Counted from the stretch's first letter, positions 44,946 through 54,332 are shown. The stretch is 64,000 nt of DNA from Lysobacter_I brunescens (GCF_042677005.1 NZ_JBHTIF010000001.1:2108001-2172000); one strand, 5' to 3'. Notes: generated from the letters alone by a model not told the origin. Numbers and translations are program-made.

Positions 44946-45506
44946 ATGTCCGTTGCCCAGCCCAGTCCCCTCCTGCCGGGCCTGTACGAGATCGAGGACG
45001 CGACACGCGCCCTGGGCCTGGGGGTCGGGGGCTCCGAACTGCATGGCGCGCTCTGCGGCTGGCTGGCGGGGGGCGGCAGCGACTCCCCGCGCTGGCTGGC
45101 GCAGGTGATGGCCGACGACACCCTGGCCTCACCGGCGGCGGACAGCGCCCTGGACCGCCTGCGCGCGGCCACCGTGGCGCAGATGTCCGACCGGGACTTC
45201 GGTTTCGACCTCCTCATGCCTGAGCCCGAGGCGCCGCTGGTCGAGCGCAGCAGCGCGCTGTTCGACTGGTGCCGGGGGTTCCTCGGCGGTTTCGGCCTGG
45301 CCGCAGGGGGGCAGCCGCCGCTGTCCGAGGAAAGCAGCGAGGCGCTGGGCGACCTGGCCAGGCTGGCCGCCGCCGCGCCCCAGGAAGAGGGCGACGAGGA
45401 GGACGAAGCCGCGCTGGCCGAGATCGAGGAATTCGTCCGCGTCGCGGCCCTGCTGTTGCATGGCGACTGCGCCATGGCCGCGCAGCACCGTCGCAAGCTG
45501 CACTGA
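44946..45506 (+). CDS. ygfB: UPF0149 family protein YgfB
   Basis: Small acidic helical protein of the UPF0149/YecA-like family. The 186 residues show LHGALCGWLAGGG early, FDWCRGFLGGFGLA in the middle and an acidic stretch (EEGDEEDEAALAEIEEF). ATG 44946. It lies 35 bases upstream of pepP, the usual partner; no biochemical role is firmly known in this lineage. Confidence 0.9.
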   Translation: MSVAQPSPLLPGLYEIEDATRALGLGVGGSELHGALCGWLAGGGSDSPRWLAQVMADDTLASPAADSALDRLRAATVAQMSDRDFGFDLLMPEPEAPLVERSSALFDWCRGFLGGFGLAAGGQPPLSEESSEALGDLARLAAAAPQEEGDEEDEAALAEIEEFVRVAALLLHGDCAMAAQHRRKLH

Positions 45507-45541
45507 CACGTTGCATTGACCTGCACTTTTCCTGTTCGCCG

Positions 45542-46867
45542 ATGAGCACGCACACCGGTATTTCCGCCCGCACCTATGCCCGCCGCCGTCGCCAGCTGAT
45601 GCGCATGGCCGGCGACGATGCCATCGTCATCGTGCCGTCCGCGCCCGAGCGGATCCGCAGCCGCGACACCCATTTCCCGTACCGCCAGGATTCCGACCTC
45701 TGGTACCTCACCGGGTTCGCCGAACCCGATGCGGTGCTGGTGCTGATCCCCGGCCGCAAGCACGGCGAGGCCCTGCTGTTCTGCCGGGAGCGCGATCCCG
45801 AGCGCGAGGGCTGGGACGGCCCGCGCGTCGGTCCCGAGGGCGCGGTCGATGCGCTCGGCATGGACGATGCCTATCCGATCGACGATCTCGACGAGATCCT
45901 GCCCGGCCTGCTTGAAGGCCGCAGTCGCGTCTACTACCACTTCGGCCGCGACACGGAGTTCGACCTCAAGCTGATCGGCTGGCTCAACCGCGTGCGCGCG
46001 CAGGTGCGCCTGGGCGCGCAGCCGCCGCACGAGTTCCTCGAACTGGGCCACCTGCTCGACGAGATGCGCCTGTTCAAGGACCGCGAGGAACTGGTGCTGA
46101 TGCAGCGCGCGGCCGACATCAGCGTCGAGGCGCATGTCGCCGCGATGCGCGCGTCGCGCGCGGGCATCCACGAATACGAACTGCAGGCCGAACTGGAACG
46201 CGTGTTCCGCCGCCACGACGGCGTGCCGGCCTACTGCAGCATCGTCGGCGCCGGCAGCAATGCCTGCGTGCTGCACTACCGCGACAACCGCGCGCAGGCG
46301 AAGGACGGCGACCTGGTGCTGATCGATGCCGGCGCCGAATTCCGCGGCTACGCCGCCGACATCACCCGCACCTTCCCGGCAAACGGCCGCTTCACGAAGG
46401 AACAGCGCGCGCTGCACGACCTGGTCGGCGATGCGCAGCGCGCGGCGCTGGCGCAGGCGCGTCCGGGCGTGCCCTACGAGGCCGGGCACAACGCCGCCGT
46501 CGAGACACTCACCGAGGGCCTGCTGCGCCTTGGCCTGCTCAAGGGCACGCTGGAAAAGAACATCGCCAGCGGCGACTACAAGCGCTTCTACCGGCACAAG
46601 ACCGGTCACTGGCTGGGCCTGGACGTGCACGATGTCGGCGAATACCGGATCGAAGGGGAATCGCGCCTGCTCGAACCGGACATGGTCTTCACCATCGAGC
46701 CCGGCCTGTACATCGGCGCCGACGACACGAGCGTGCACGAGAAGTGGCGCGGCATCGGCATCCGCACCGAAGACGACGTGCTGGTCACGAAGAACGGCCA
46801 CCAGGTGCTGACCGATGCGTTGGCGCGCAGCGCCGACGAGATCGAGGCGCTGATGGCGGAGCGGTGA
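45542..46867 (+). CDS. pepP: Xaa-Pro aminopeptidase PepP
   Basis: Cytosolic dimanganese aminopeptidase that removes N-terminal residues before proline. ATG 45542 gives 441 residues, as in E. coli. The N-terminal AMP_N domain has SRDTHFPYRQDSDLWYLTGF; the catalytic domain keeps Asp in VLIDAGAE, Asp in AADITRTF, His in HKTGHWLGLDVHDVG, Glu in FTIEPGLYI and Glu in GIGIRTEDDV. Confidence 0.96.
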   Translation: MSTHTGISARTYARRRRQLMRMAGDDAIVIVPSAPERIRSRDTHFPYRQDSDLWYLTGFAEPDAVLVLIPGRKHGEALLFCRERDPEREGWDGPRVGPEGAVDALGMDDAYPIDDLDEILPGLLEGRSRVYYHFGRDTEFDLKLIGWLNRVRAQVRLGAQPPHEFLELGHLLDEMRLFKDREELVLMQRAADISVEAHVAAMRASRAGIHEYELQAELERVFRRHDGVPAYCSIVGAGSNACVLHYRDNRAQAKDGDLVLIDAGAEFRGYAADITRTFPANGRFTKEQRALHDLVGDAQRAALAQARPGVPYEAGHNAAVETLTEGLLRLGLLKGTLEKNIASGDYKRFYRHKTGHWLGLDVHDVGEYRIEGESRLLEPDMVFTIEPGLYIGADDTSVHEKWRGIGIRTEDDVLVTKNGHQVLTDALARSADEIEALMAER

Positions 46868-46894
46868 AGTCCACCGCGCCGTTGCCCTTTTCTC

Positions 46895-46985
46895 CTTCCC
46901 CCGCCTGCGGGGGAGGCAGGGATGGGGGCTGATGATGGGTGATGCTGCGCCCCCACCCCAACCCTCCCCCGCAAGCGGGGGAGGG
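46895..46985. repeat. Pair of C-rich palindromes after pepP
   Basis: CCCCGCCTGCGGGG (about 46899-46912) and a perfect 11-bp stem (46962-46972 with 46975-46985, CCCTCCCCCGC arms), separated by a T-rich/G-rich spacer. The leading CTTTTCTCCTTCCC recurs at about 58849. The second hairpin may terminate pepP. Confidence 0.7.
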
Positions 46986-46990
46986 CTTTG

Positions 46991-47106
46991 CAGAGCGGAG
47001 CGAAGCTCCGCTGTGCGGTCTCCGGAGCGAGTGTGGTCTGTAGAGCGGAGCTTGCTCCGCTCATGCCCTTCCCGGGAGAAGCGAGCGGAGCAAGCTCCTC
47101 TCTACG
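46991..47106. repeat. REP palindrome cluster, second copy of the GAGCGGAGC family
   Basis: Three palindromes. Positions 47041-47106 match 39663-39726 with one inserted base and two substitutions. The cluster lies between pepP and the convergent oxidase gene. Confidence 0.88.
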
Positions 47107-47121
47107 TGAAGCATCGTGTCC

Positions 47122-49152
47122 TCAGACCGTGCTGGTTTCCGGACAAATGAACGGATACTCGCAGTCGTCGATGATCGGCACGATGCCGAAGAAATCGTTG
47201 AGCACCGATTCCGCCGTGCAGTACGCGCCTTCCACCCAGGCCTGATCGTTCGAATAGGCTTCGCCGACGATGAAAATGTCCGCGTCGGCGCCGCCACCGA
47301 CGAGCTGCGAGGGCTTGCGGATCTTCCGCTGCACGTCGCCGATGTCGTAATGCGGCGCCCACTCGTGGTAGCCGGCGTTGAACGGCGGCAGCGACCAGTC
47401 CATGTACGCGGCGTCCAGCGGTTCCGGCACCGCGCTGTAGTCCGCGTTCGGGCCGAAGTGCAGTTCCGCCAGCATCCTGCGCAGCATCTTCACCATGCGC
47501 GCCGGCACGGCGCGCGGGCCGTCCAGCGGCTGCGTGTCCTGCGACCACGGAATGGTGCGGTTGCGGTCCGGGCCCAGTTCCAGCTCGCGCCAGAACGCGG
47601 TGTTGTCCTCGTCGTCGTAGCTGGCGAGGATGCCGTAGACTGGCTTCTTCTGCGGCTGCGGCGCGTTGTCGCCGAAGTACACCACCATGCGGATCGGCGA
47701 ATTGCTGACGCTGGGGCCGATGGTGTCGTTGCGCGTGGCGGCGGCCAGCGCCTTGGTCTGCGCGATGCCCAGCGGCTGCTCGGTGATGTTCTCGATGGCC
47801 GCGACCATGTCCGCCACCGAGGTGTAGGGCACGTCGACCAGCGTCGCCATCGCCTTCAGCGCATTGGCGGGGAATTTCTTCTTCTTCAGCGCCGCGATGT
47901 CCTCGGGCGTGATCGTGTAGCCGATGATCTGCGCCGGATACGGCGCGGGATTGGCCGCGTCGGGCGCCCACCACGGCGAATCGAAGAACATGCCGACCTT
48001 GTACGAGGGCTGCATGATCGTCGCTTCGAGGTACAGCTGCACCTTGTCGTGGTTGAGCACGTCCACCGCGCCCTTCGGCGGCTCGCGGAAGCGCGTGGCC
48101 TGCGCGACCAGGTCGATGGCCGCGCGCGGCATCGCCATCCACGCCGCATCGGCCTCGCGGGTGCCGGCGGCGATGTTGGGATCGCTGCGGTCGGCATAGG
48201 TGAAGACGGCCTTGCCGTCCTTCCACAGGATCGAATGCAGGCGAGTGTCCGGGTGGTAGCGGAACTCGATGCCCTTGGCCTTCGCCAGTTTCTCGATTTC
48301 GTCGAACAGGGCGTTGAACATCCCCGAGTAGCCGATCGACAGCGTGCGGTACTGGCTGCCCGGCGTGAATTCGTTGTTGATGTTGAACGACACGCCGGCG
48401 TGGGTGTTGATCACGTTCGAGCTGTAGCCGTTGCCATCGGCGGTGTACTCGAAGCCTTCCTGACCCAGCTGGTCGTAGAGCAGGTTCCAGTAGCCGATGT
48501 CCTTCAGCTGGTCGCCTTTCTGGAACACGCTGGAAGACGGCAGGTCGGCGGTGATTTCACCATCCTGGTAGAACTTGCACCAGTCACGGCGGGTGAACTG
48601 GTCCCATGGCTTGGTGGTCGCCAGGTCCTGCACCGTCGTGAATCCCTGGTCGGGCGTGGTCGAGGACAGGAAGTTGTTCGCGGCATAGGGCGCCGCGTTG
48701 TTCGAGGTGATGTCGTTCAGATAGAAGTTGCGCGAACGGAGGTAGAACAGCTGGTCGCTGGTGACGTTGAACGGCACGGAATACTTCTCAAGCCCGAGCA
48801 GCTCGATGGTCTTGGTCACCACGCGATGTCCCGGCGCGAGGCCGCTGTTCGGATCCGGCGCGCCCTTGCCGGGATGCTGGTCCCAGAAGGAATAGCGCAT
48901 GCCGCCCAGTTCGACGAAGGACTGGCCCGGGTCGTTGCGATAGTGCCAGGTGCAGATGCGCGCGCCCGCCGCGCGGGTACCGCGATGGCGCTTGGAGAAG
49001 TCGTAGCGCCCCCAGTCGTAGAGTTCGAGCACATCGCCCTTGCGCAGCTGTTTCAGCTGCCCGGCTTTCGTGGCTTTGCCGGCGAGCAGGCGCCACGCAG
49101 TGTAGAGGCCGGCGGCGCCGGCGCCGAAGATCGAGTAGGTCTTCCGTGTCAT
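47122..49152 (-). CDS. FAD-dependent amine/amino-acid oxidase family protein
   Basis: Flavoprotein with an N-terminal Rossmann motif GAGAAG (residues 10-15) after MTRKTYSIF and the C-terminal FAD motif DADIFIVGEAYSNDQAWVEGAY. The 676 residues exceed most bacterial monoamine oxidases (about 450-550). Active-site arginine is likely in ELGGMRYSFWD. No export signal. It lies 69 bases after a ThDP decarboxylase gene on the same strand: an oxidase making a 2-oxo acid would feed that enzyme. The substrate is not determinable; an aromatic amino acid such as Trp is a guess from context. Confidence 0.82.
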   Translation of the reverse strand: MTRKTYSIFGAGAAGLYTAWRLLAGKATKAGQLKQLRKGDVLELYDWGRYDFSKRHRGTRAAGARICTWHYRNDPGQSFVELGGMRYSFWDQHPGKGAPDPNSGLAPGHRVVTKTIELLGLEKYSVPFNVTSDQLFYLRSRNFYLNDITSNNAAPYAANNFLSSTTPDQGFTTVQDLATTKPWDQFTRRDWCKFYQDGEITADLPSSSVFQKGDQLKDIGYWNLLYDQLGQEGFEYTADGNGYSSNVINTHAGVSFNINNEFTPGSQYRTLSIGYSGMFNALFDEIEKLAKAKGIEFRYHPDTRLHSILWKDGKAVFTYADRSDPNIAAGTREADAAWMAMPRAAIDLVAQATRFREPPKGAVDVLNHDKVQLYLEATIMQPSYKVGMFFDSPWWAPDAANPAPYPAQIIGYTITPEDIAALKKKKFPANALKAMATLVDVPYTSVADMVAAIENITEQPLGIAQTKALAAATRNDTIGPSVSNSPIRMVVYFGDNAPQPQKKPVYGILASYDDEDNTAFWRELELGPDRNRTIPWSQDTQPLDGPRAVPARMVKMLRRMLAELHFGPNADYSAVPEPLDAAYMDWSLPPFNAGYHEWAPHYDIGDVQRKIRKPSQLVGGGADADIFIVGEAYSNDQAWVEGAYCTAESVLNDFFGIVPIIDDCEYPFICPETSTV

Positions 49153-49221
49153 GGTCTGGTCGCTCTCGTCAGAAGAAGCGTGGATGAGGAAAGGTCGGTT
49201 GAGGACGGGTGTGCCTTGCGT

Positions 49222-50961
49222 TCATTCGCTGCCGAGGCGTCGCATTTGGCCCGGCAGGTCCTTCTGCGGGATGACGACTTCGACGAGGGTGGGGCGGTCG
49301 CGGATGCCCTTGATACGTTTCAGCGCCGCATTCAGTTGGCTGATGGTCTCGACGCGGATGCCTTCGGCGCCGAAGGCCTTCGCGAGCGCGAGGTAATCCC
49401 ACTTCGGCAGGATGTCGAAGGCATCGAAGGTGTGCTGCGGCCCGGGCAGGAAGGCATCCATGTCCACGTAGACCTGTTCGATCGCGTAGACCTGGTTGCT
49501 CATCACGAAGATCACCGCGTCGAGCTTGTTGCGCGTCAGCGTCGACAGCGACTGGCAGACCATCATGAAGCCGCCGTCGCCGGCGATCGTCCAGGCGCGC
49601 TTGCCGCTGCCCAGCTGCGCGCCGCAGGCCGCGCCGGTCTCGAAGCCGATGCACTGCCATGCTGCCGAGGACACGTAGCTGCCCTGCTTCAGGCCGTAGG
49701 CGTTCGTGGCGACGTACATCGCCGAGCTGACGCCGTAGGTCATCACGATGTCCTTCAGCATGTCGTGGTCATGCAGGAACTTCATCGAATGCTGGAAGAA
49801 GCGGTTGTAGGTGATGACCTCGGGCTTGTCGTCGTAGACCGGGTCCGAATTCGACACCCACGGCTCGGGGTATTTGGGTTGCGGAGGCGCCTTCACCTTG
49901 AGCGGATAGGCCTTGCCTGCCTTGAACCGGGCGAGCAGGGCTTCCATGAAGTCCTGCATGACCACGTCGGCGTACTTGAAATAGCCGGCGCGCACGCCGG
50001 CGGTGTCGGCCAGCACCATCTGCGCGTACTTGCCTTCGACCAGCGCGAGGTAGTCGTCGGTGATGATCGTGCCCAGCGCGATCACGCAGTCCGAGGCATC
50101 CACGACCTGGCGCACGCTGTCGATCGATGCGGCATCGGAGTAGGTGCCGATGAACTTGTCGCCCTTCTCGTCCAGCACGGTCTTGCCGAGCGTGGTCGTG
50201 GTGTAGAGCATGCCGCTGGCGTCGATGATCTTCTTCAGCAGGTCGGACAGGCCGAAGCGCAGCACCTCCACGCCAGCGAGGATCAGCGGGTTCTTCGCTG
50301 CGGAAATCTGCGTCCAGGCCTGGTCGACCGCATTGCGCAGCGCCGCCTCCGGGCTGTGCATGCGGCGCGGCTTGAGCGGGGCCTTCGGCGGTTTCGGGCA
50401 GGGCTGGCCCCAGACTTCCTTGTAGCAGGCGATGTAGACCGGGCGGCGGTGCGTGATGGCTTCGACCAGCAGGTCGTCGATCTGCTCGGGCGCGCCGACG
50501 TTCGTGGACAGCGTGATCGCCTTCACCGTGACGTTCTCGTAGACCTTGCGGTCTGCGTCGAGATCGCCGGTGGAGTGGTGGAACAGCACGTCGTACATGT
50601 CGGTGATGTTGCGCGCATCGGCGCCGGGCGTGGCGCTGATGACCACGATCGGGCTGCGCTCGACCCAGGCACCGGCGACGGCGTTCAGGGCGCTGAACGT
50701 GCTCACGCCGAACTGCAGCGACACCGCCGCGAGGCCGCGCGTACGCGCATAGGCGTCGGCGGCGTAGGCGGCGTCGAGTTCGTTGATCGCGCCGATCGTG
50801 CGGATGCCGTCGAAATGCTCCAGCGCCTGGGTGAAGTGCTTCACGTAGTCGCCGGGGATCTGGAAGACATCGGTGACGTCCAGCTGCTTCAGTCGGGTGA
50901 GCAGGTAGTCGGCGACGGTGAAGGGCTGCGGTACGGCGGCGCGGCGCGTGCTGCGGGTCAT
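49222..50961 (-). CDS. Thiamine-diphosphate-dependent 2-oxo-acid decarboxylase (indolepyruvate/pyruvate decarboxylase-like)
   Basis: A 579-residue ThDP enzyme. The N-terminal pyrimidine-binding domain has INELDAAYAADAYAR with the conserved Glu; the central TPP_M domain follows; the C-terminal domain has the ThDP/Mg motif GDGGFMMVCQSLSTLTRNKLD (GDG at its start, Asn near its end). GGAG precedes ATG 50961. It is upstream of the oxidase in the same operon, which suggests amino acid to oxo acid to aldehyde. The related acetolactate-synthase family cannot be fully excluded. Confidence 0.85.
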   Translation of the reverse strand: MTRSTRRAAVPQPFTVADYLLTRLKQLDVTDVFQIPGDYVKHFTQALEHFDGIRTIGAINELDAAYAADAYARTRGLAAVSLQFGVSTFSALNAVAGAWVERSPIVVISATPGADARNITDMYDVLFHHSTGDLDADRKVYENVTVKAITLSTNVGAPEQIDDLLVEAITHRRPVYIACYKEVWGQPCPKPPKAPLKPRRMHSPEAALRNAVDQAWTQISAAKNPLILAGVEVLRFGLSDLLKKIIDASGMLYTTTTLGKTVLDEKGDKFIGTYSDAASIDSVRQVVDASDCVIALGTIITDDYLALVEGKYAQMVLADTAGVRAGYFKYADVVMQDFMEALLARFKAGKAYPLKVKAPPQPKYPEPWVSNSDPVYDDKPEVITYNRFFQHSMKFLHDHDMLKDIVMTYGVSSAMYVATNAYGLKQGSYVSSAAWQCIGFETGAACGAQLGSGKRAWTIAGDGGFMMVCQSLSTLTRNKLDAVIFVMSNQVYAIEQVYVDMDAFLPGPQHTFDAFDILPKWDYLALAKAFGAEGIRVETISQLNAALKRIKGIRDRPTLVEVVIPQKDLPGQMRRLGSE

Positions 50962-51320
50962 GGCGATCTCCGTGAGGCGTGCGAAGCGGGCTGCGGCGAG
51001 CGCGCGGGGACGCGTCGCGCATCCGTGCGTGCACGGGCGATGTCGTGGATGCGGTCTGTGTGGCGTCGTGCGTTCATCGCGGGAGTCCGTTCTCCGGCTG
51101 TGCGCGCATCCCCGTGCGCGTCGACGACGCCAAGGTCGTCCTCGCAGGCGGCGAAGTCAAGCGGGGCGTGCAGGGCTGCCGGCTGCCGCCCGAGCGATGC
51201 GGGAGGCCGTGTTCCGGCATGAAATCAGCAGTTTCGCTGCGATCCACGGGGCCGCGCGCGGCGCCATCCGATGCACCACTGATCCGGAACTGATCCCGCT
51301 GCAGATGGTTCGCGCAACGC
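50962..51320. other. Intergenic, no gene seen
   Basis: A 359-base gap between the decarboxylase start and the endonuclease V stop. It must hold the decarboxylase promoter on the minus strand, but I see no convincing hexamer pair. Small open frames lack start signals and family resemblance. Confidence 0.5.
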
Positions 51321-51824
51321 TCAGGGCGCCGCGTCGCGGCAGGCGCGGTCGACGGCCTTGAGCAGGGTCGGCAGGCGGTGTGCGCCGTGCATGGCGAGGA
51401 TGTGCGCCTTCGCGTCGGCCAGAGGCATGCCGGCGGCGCTGACATACAGCGGTCGCGCACTGTCGCCGCGCAGTAATGCGTGATCGGCCCCGACGCCGAC
51501 GAAGGCCGTTTTGGCCACGCCGATCACAGGCACCCGACCGTCGAGCGCGTCGAACAGATGCTTGCCCAGGCCGGGGCGGCCTGCGTCATCGAGAAAGACA
51601 TGGCCGTCGACGACGATGACGGTCGGGTGCAGGTCGTGCTCGCCCAGCAGGCCGAGCAGGCACGGCAGTTCGCGGCGATAGAACGCGCCCGGTTCGTAGG
51701 GCGCGACCGCATCGAAGCGGCTGATGCAGGTGTGCGACGGCTGCGCGTCCCGCCAGTCCTCGAAACACACGCCCGCCGCGATCGCGCCGGGTTCGGTGTA
51801 GTGGACGTCGACGGCGAGGATCAT
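51321..51824 (-). CDS. nfi: Endonuclease V family protein
   Basis: Nicks DNA near deaminated adenine (inosine) to start alternative excision repair. The 167 residues begin MILAVDVHY with the first catalytic Asp and retain YEPGAFYRRELPCLLGLL (family YxPGxxxxRE) and VVDGHVFLDDAGRPGLGKHL (family DGxGxxHPRxxGxASHxG, altered). It is shorter than E. coli Nfi (223 aa) and belongs to a compact subfamily. ATG overlaps the preceding stop; last gene of a five-gene operon. Confidence 0.85.
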   Translation of the reverse strand: MILAVDVHYTEPGAIAAGVCFEDWRDAQPSHTCISRFDAVAPYEPGAFYRRELPCLLGLLGEHDLHPTVIVVDGHVFLDDAGRPGLGKHLFDALDGRVPVIGVAKTAFVGVGADHALLRGDSARPLYVSAAGMPLADAKAHILAMHGAHRLPTLLKAVDRACRDAAP

Positions 51825-52138
51825 GGTGTACCCGCGTCGCCCATCACTGCCTGCGCCAGTTCCAGTTGCGCCAGCTTCCTCGCCAGTCCCTCGGGCGTGT
51901 TGAGCGTGTGGACATAGCGGCCGTTGGGTTTGCGATAGGACAGGAGGGCGCCGTCTTCGAGCAGGACGAGTTCGATCGGATCCGCTGCGTGCGGCGAGTG
52001 GCAGCGTCGTGTCGATGCGTTCTCACCGACAAGCCGCTCCGGTGGGATTGTTGCGCGATCCGTCCTCAGCACGTATCGCCCGGGGCAGTTCGGGATTGCG
52101 GCCCACTCAAGGCGCGCGAGCAGTGTCTCGAAGCGCAT
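51821..52138 (-). CDS. Hypothetical protein (105 aa) in the repair operon
   Basis: Not recognised. ATG 52138 is preferred to 52165 because the latter overlaps the Nudix gene. The product is soluble, with IPNCPGRYVLRTD near residue 15, a charged middle and a helical C-terminus. Stop overlaps the nfi ATG (ATGA); seven bases separate it from the Nudix stop. Confidence 0.7.
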   Translation of the reverse strand: MRFETLLARLEWAAIPNCPGRYVLRTDRATIPPERLVGENASTRRCHSPHAADPIELVLLEDGALLSYRKPNGRYVHTLNTPEGLARKLAQLELAQAVMGDAGTP

Positions 52139-52145
52139 GGCGGTT

Positions 52146-52703
52146 TCAAGCCACCGGCGATCCATCCGGATTGCGCTCGATCATCCACAGTCCGCCCCAG
52201 AGCTTGAGGTCGAGTTCGTAGCCCTCGCGCTGCTTCGCGACCAGCCAGGCTGGCGCCTGCATGCGCGGCACGGCGTGGACGATGATGTCCTCGCCATCCA
52301 CGCCGCCGCCGTCGCCGACCTTCACGAGTTCGGTGGCGCGGACGAAGGCGATGCGTTCGTTGCTCATGCCCGAGGAGGTGGGGCCGATCAGCAGCACCTC
52401 GACCTTCTGTGGGTCCCAGCCGGTTTCCTCGGCCAGTTCGCGGCGCGCCGCACTTTCCAGCGTGTCTTCGAGGCCGTCGCCGTGGCTCAGGTCGCCGACC
52501 AGCCCGGCGGGCATCTCGATGGTGCGCGCGCCCAGCGGCACCCGGAACTGCTCGACGAACAGCACCTCATCCTGTGGTGTGACCGCAATGATGATGACCG
52601 CCATGCCGTTCTTGCCATGCGTGCGCTCGGCGTACTCCCACTGGCCACGTCGCTTCATGCGCAACCACTTGCCTTCGTACAGGGTCTCGTCGTGATCGGT
52701 CAT
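52146..52703 (-). CDS. Nudix hydrolase, ADP-ribose pyrophosphatase-like
   Basis: Probably hydrolyses ADP-ribose or related nucleoside diphosphate compounds. The 185 residues contain the Nudix box from GDLSHGDGLEDTLESAARRE into LAEETGW, with MPAGLVG before it as in NudF-type enzymes, and SSGMSNERI after it. Cytosolic. It lies 7 bases downstream of the exonuclease gene. Confidence 0.9.
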   Translation of the reverse strand: MTDHDETLYEGKWLRMKRRGQWEYAERTHGKNGMAVIIIAVTPQDEVLFVEQFRVPLGARTIEMPAGLVGDLSHGDGLEDTLESAARRELAEETGWDPQKVEVLLIGPTSSGMSNERIAFVRATELVKVGDGGGVDGEDIIVHAVPRMQAPAWLVAKQREGYELDLKLWGGLWMIERNPDGSPVA

Positions 52704-52710
52704 TCGGGCC

Positions 52711-53658
52711 TCAGAAATCGTCGGGAAGAGAGGGGGCGTGCGCGGCGAATTCCAGGCCGCCCAGCGTGTACGCGCGGCGCCGGGTCATCGGTCCGAAGCG
52801 CAGCGTCTCGCACACGGCGCCAAGTGCGTCGGCATCGGCGCCGAGTCGCGAGAAGCGCGGATGCGCGCCGTCCAGCGGCGCGTCGCAGGCAATCGTGGTG
52901 AGCTGGCGGAAGAGCAGGGCGTTGTCGCGGTGTTCGCGCAGCTTCGCTGCCGCCTGCGCGGCGCCGCGAAAGCGCAGGAAGGGCACCTCGTCGACGCGAC
53001 GCAGCAGGCTGTCGAGATCGCCGAAATGCGCGAGCAGCACCGCTGCGGTCTTCGCGCCGACGCCGGGCACCCCGGGGATGTTGTCGACCGCGTCGCCGCA
53101 CAGCGCGAGGTAATCGGCGATCTGGTGCGCCTCCACGCCATGCCGCGCCTTCACGCCGTGCGCGCCCCAGCGCTGGTTGCGCGCGTAGTCCCACTGTTCG
53201 TCGCCGATGTGAAGCAGCTGCGACAGGTCCTTGTCGGCGGACAGGATGATGCCGCGATGGCCATCGGCGCGTGCACGCACGAGCGCGGTGCCGATCAGGT
53301 CGTCGGCTTCGTAGTCGTCGTGGCGCAGCACGCTCAGGCCGAGCGCCGCGCACAGCGCCTTGCAGTGCGCGAACTGGCGCTTCAGTTCCTCCGGCGCGGG
53401 ATCGCGGTTGGCCTTGTAGGCCGGATACAGGCGATTGCGGAAGCAGGAATCGAGGGCTTCGTCGAAGGCCACGGCGATGTGCCGGGGCCGTTCGCGTTCG
53501 AGCACGTCGAACAGGAAGCGCGCGAAGCCCTGCACCGCATTGGTCGGCCAGCCTTCGCTGTCGCGGAATTCGTCCGGCATCGTGTGCCAGGCGCGGAAGA
53601 CATAGATGCTGGCGTCGATCAGGTAGACCGGTGCGGCCTGCGCGTCGGCAGCGCTCAT
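52711..53658 (-). CDS. Stand-alone 5'-3' exonuclease / flap endonuclease domain protein
   Basis: Resembles the N-terminal nuclease domain of PolA and Xni. The 315 residues carry metal-binding acidic motifs YLIDASIYVFRAWH, AFDEALDSCFRN, HDDYEADDLIGTAL and ILSADKDLSQ, and the helix-hairpin-helix GDAVDNIPGVPGVGAKTA. ATG 53658 overlaps the nitroreductase stop. Strand-flap removal is the family activity; the physiological role here is inferred. Confidence 0.92.
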   Translation of the reverse strand: MSAADAQAAPVYLIDASIYVFRAWHTMPDEFRDSEGWPTNAVQGFARFLFDVLERERPRHIAVAFDEALDSCFRNRLYPAYKANRDPAPEELKRQFAHCKALCAALGLSVLRHDDYEADDLIGTALVRARADGHRGIILSADKDLSQLLHIGDEQWDYARNQRWGAHGVKARHGVEAHQIADYLALCGDAVDNIPGVPGVGAKTAAVLLAHFGDLDSLLRRVDEVPFLRFRGAAQAAAKLREHRDNALLFRQLTTIACDAPLDGAHPRFSRLGADADALGAVCETLRFGPMTRRRAYTLGGLEFAAHAPSLPDDF

Positions 53659-54248
53659 GCAGGCGTCCAGTCGGTCAGCAGCGCCGCCGCGTCGGGGCGC
53701 TCGCGCTCGGGCGCTTCGACCTGGGGCGTGCCGATGTGGATGAAGCCGGCGACCACTTCGTCGTCGGCCACGCCCAGCGTGGCGCGGATCGCCGGGTCGT
53801 AGGCGGCCCAGCCGGTCAGCCATTGCGCGCCGAAGTCCATCGCCTGCGCGGCCTGGAGCAGGGCGAAGCAGACGCAGCCGGCGGTCAGCAGGCGCTCCTG
53901 GGCCGGAATTTTCTCGTCCGGGCCCTGCCTGGCGATCACCGTGATGATGACCGGGGCGAAGGAGAAGCGCAGGCGATCCTTCTCGACCACGCTGTCCGAA
54001 GCCGCAGGGTCGCGTTCGCGGCTGCGCCGGGCGAGAATGTCGCCGAGCGTGTGACGGGCGTCGCCTTCGATCCTGAGGAAGCGGAACGGCACGCGCTTGC
54101 CATGGTCGGGGACCCGGACCGCAGATTGCAGGATTTGGAGAATTTCGTCACGGTTTGGTCCCGGACCGCCCAGCAGTCGACTGGGTACCGACCGTCGGCT
54201 GTCGAGCAATTGCAATCGTTGCTGCTGATGATTTGCGAGTCGGGTCAC
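53655..54248 (-). CDS. Nitroreductase family protein (YdjA-like)
   Basis: FMN-dependent oxidoreductase fold of about 190 residues. LLDSRRSVPSRLLGGPGPNRDEIL carries the phosphate-binding Arg-Ser pair, and HGKRVPFRFLRIEG plus the C-terminal IGTPQVEAPERERP match the YdjA subfamily. First gene of the five-gene minus-strand operon; ATGA overlap with the exonuclease gene. Substrate unknown. Confidence 0.9.
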   Translation of the reverse strand: MTRLANHQQQRLQLLDSRRSVPSRLLGGPGPNRDEILQILQSAVRVPDHGKRVPFRFLRIEGDARHTLGDILARRSRERDPAASDSVVEKDRLRFSFAPVIITVIARQGPDEKIPAQERLLTAGCVCFALLQAAQAMDFGAQWLTGWAAYDPAIRATLGVADDEVVAGFIHIGTPQVEAPERERPDAAALLTDWTPA

Positions 54249-54332
54249 AGACGCCTCAGTACGGTTTGAAGGATCGTATCGTCTGGGTGTCCAGACGCCT
54301 CATTCTCCCCCGAATCCCCCCGAGACGACACC

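Noticed and set aside
42550..45132. Longer GGDEF-EAL protein beginning inside ygfB
   Set aside because: The extra part is antisense to ygfB and Arg/Pro-rich; the membrane span starts at the chosen GTG.
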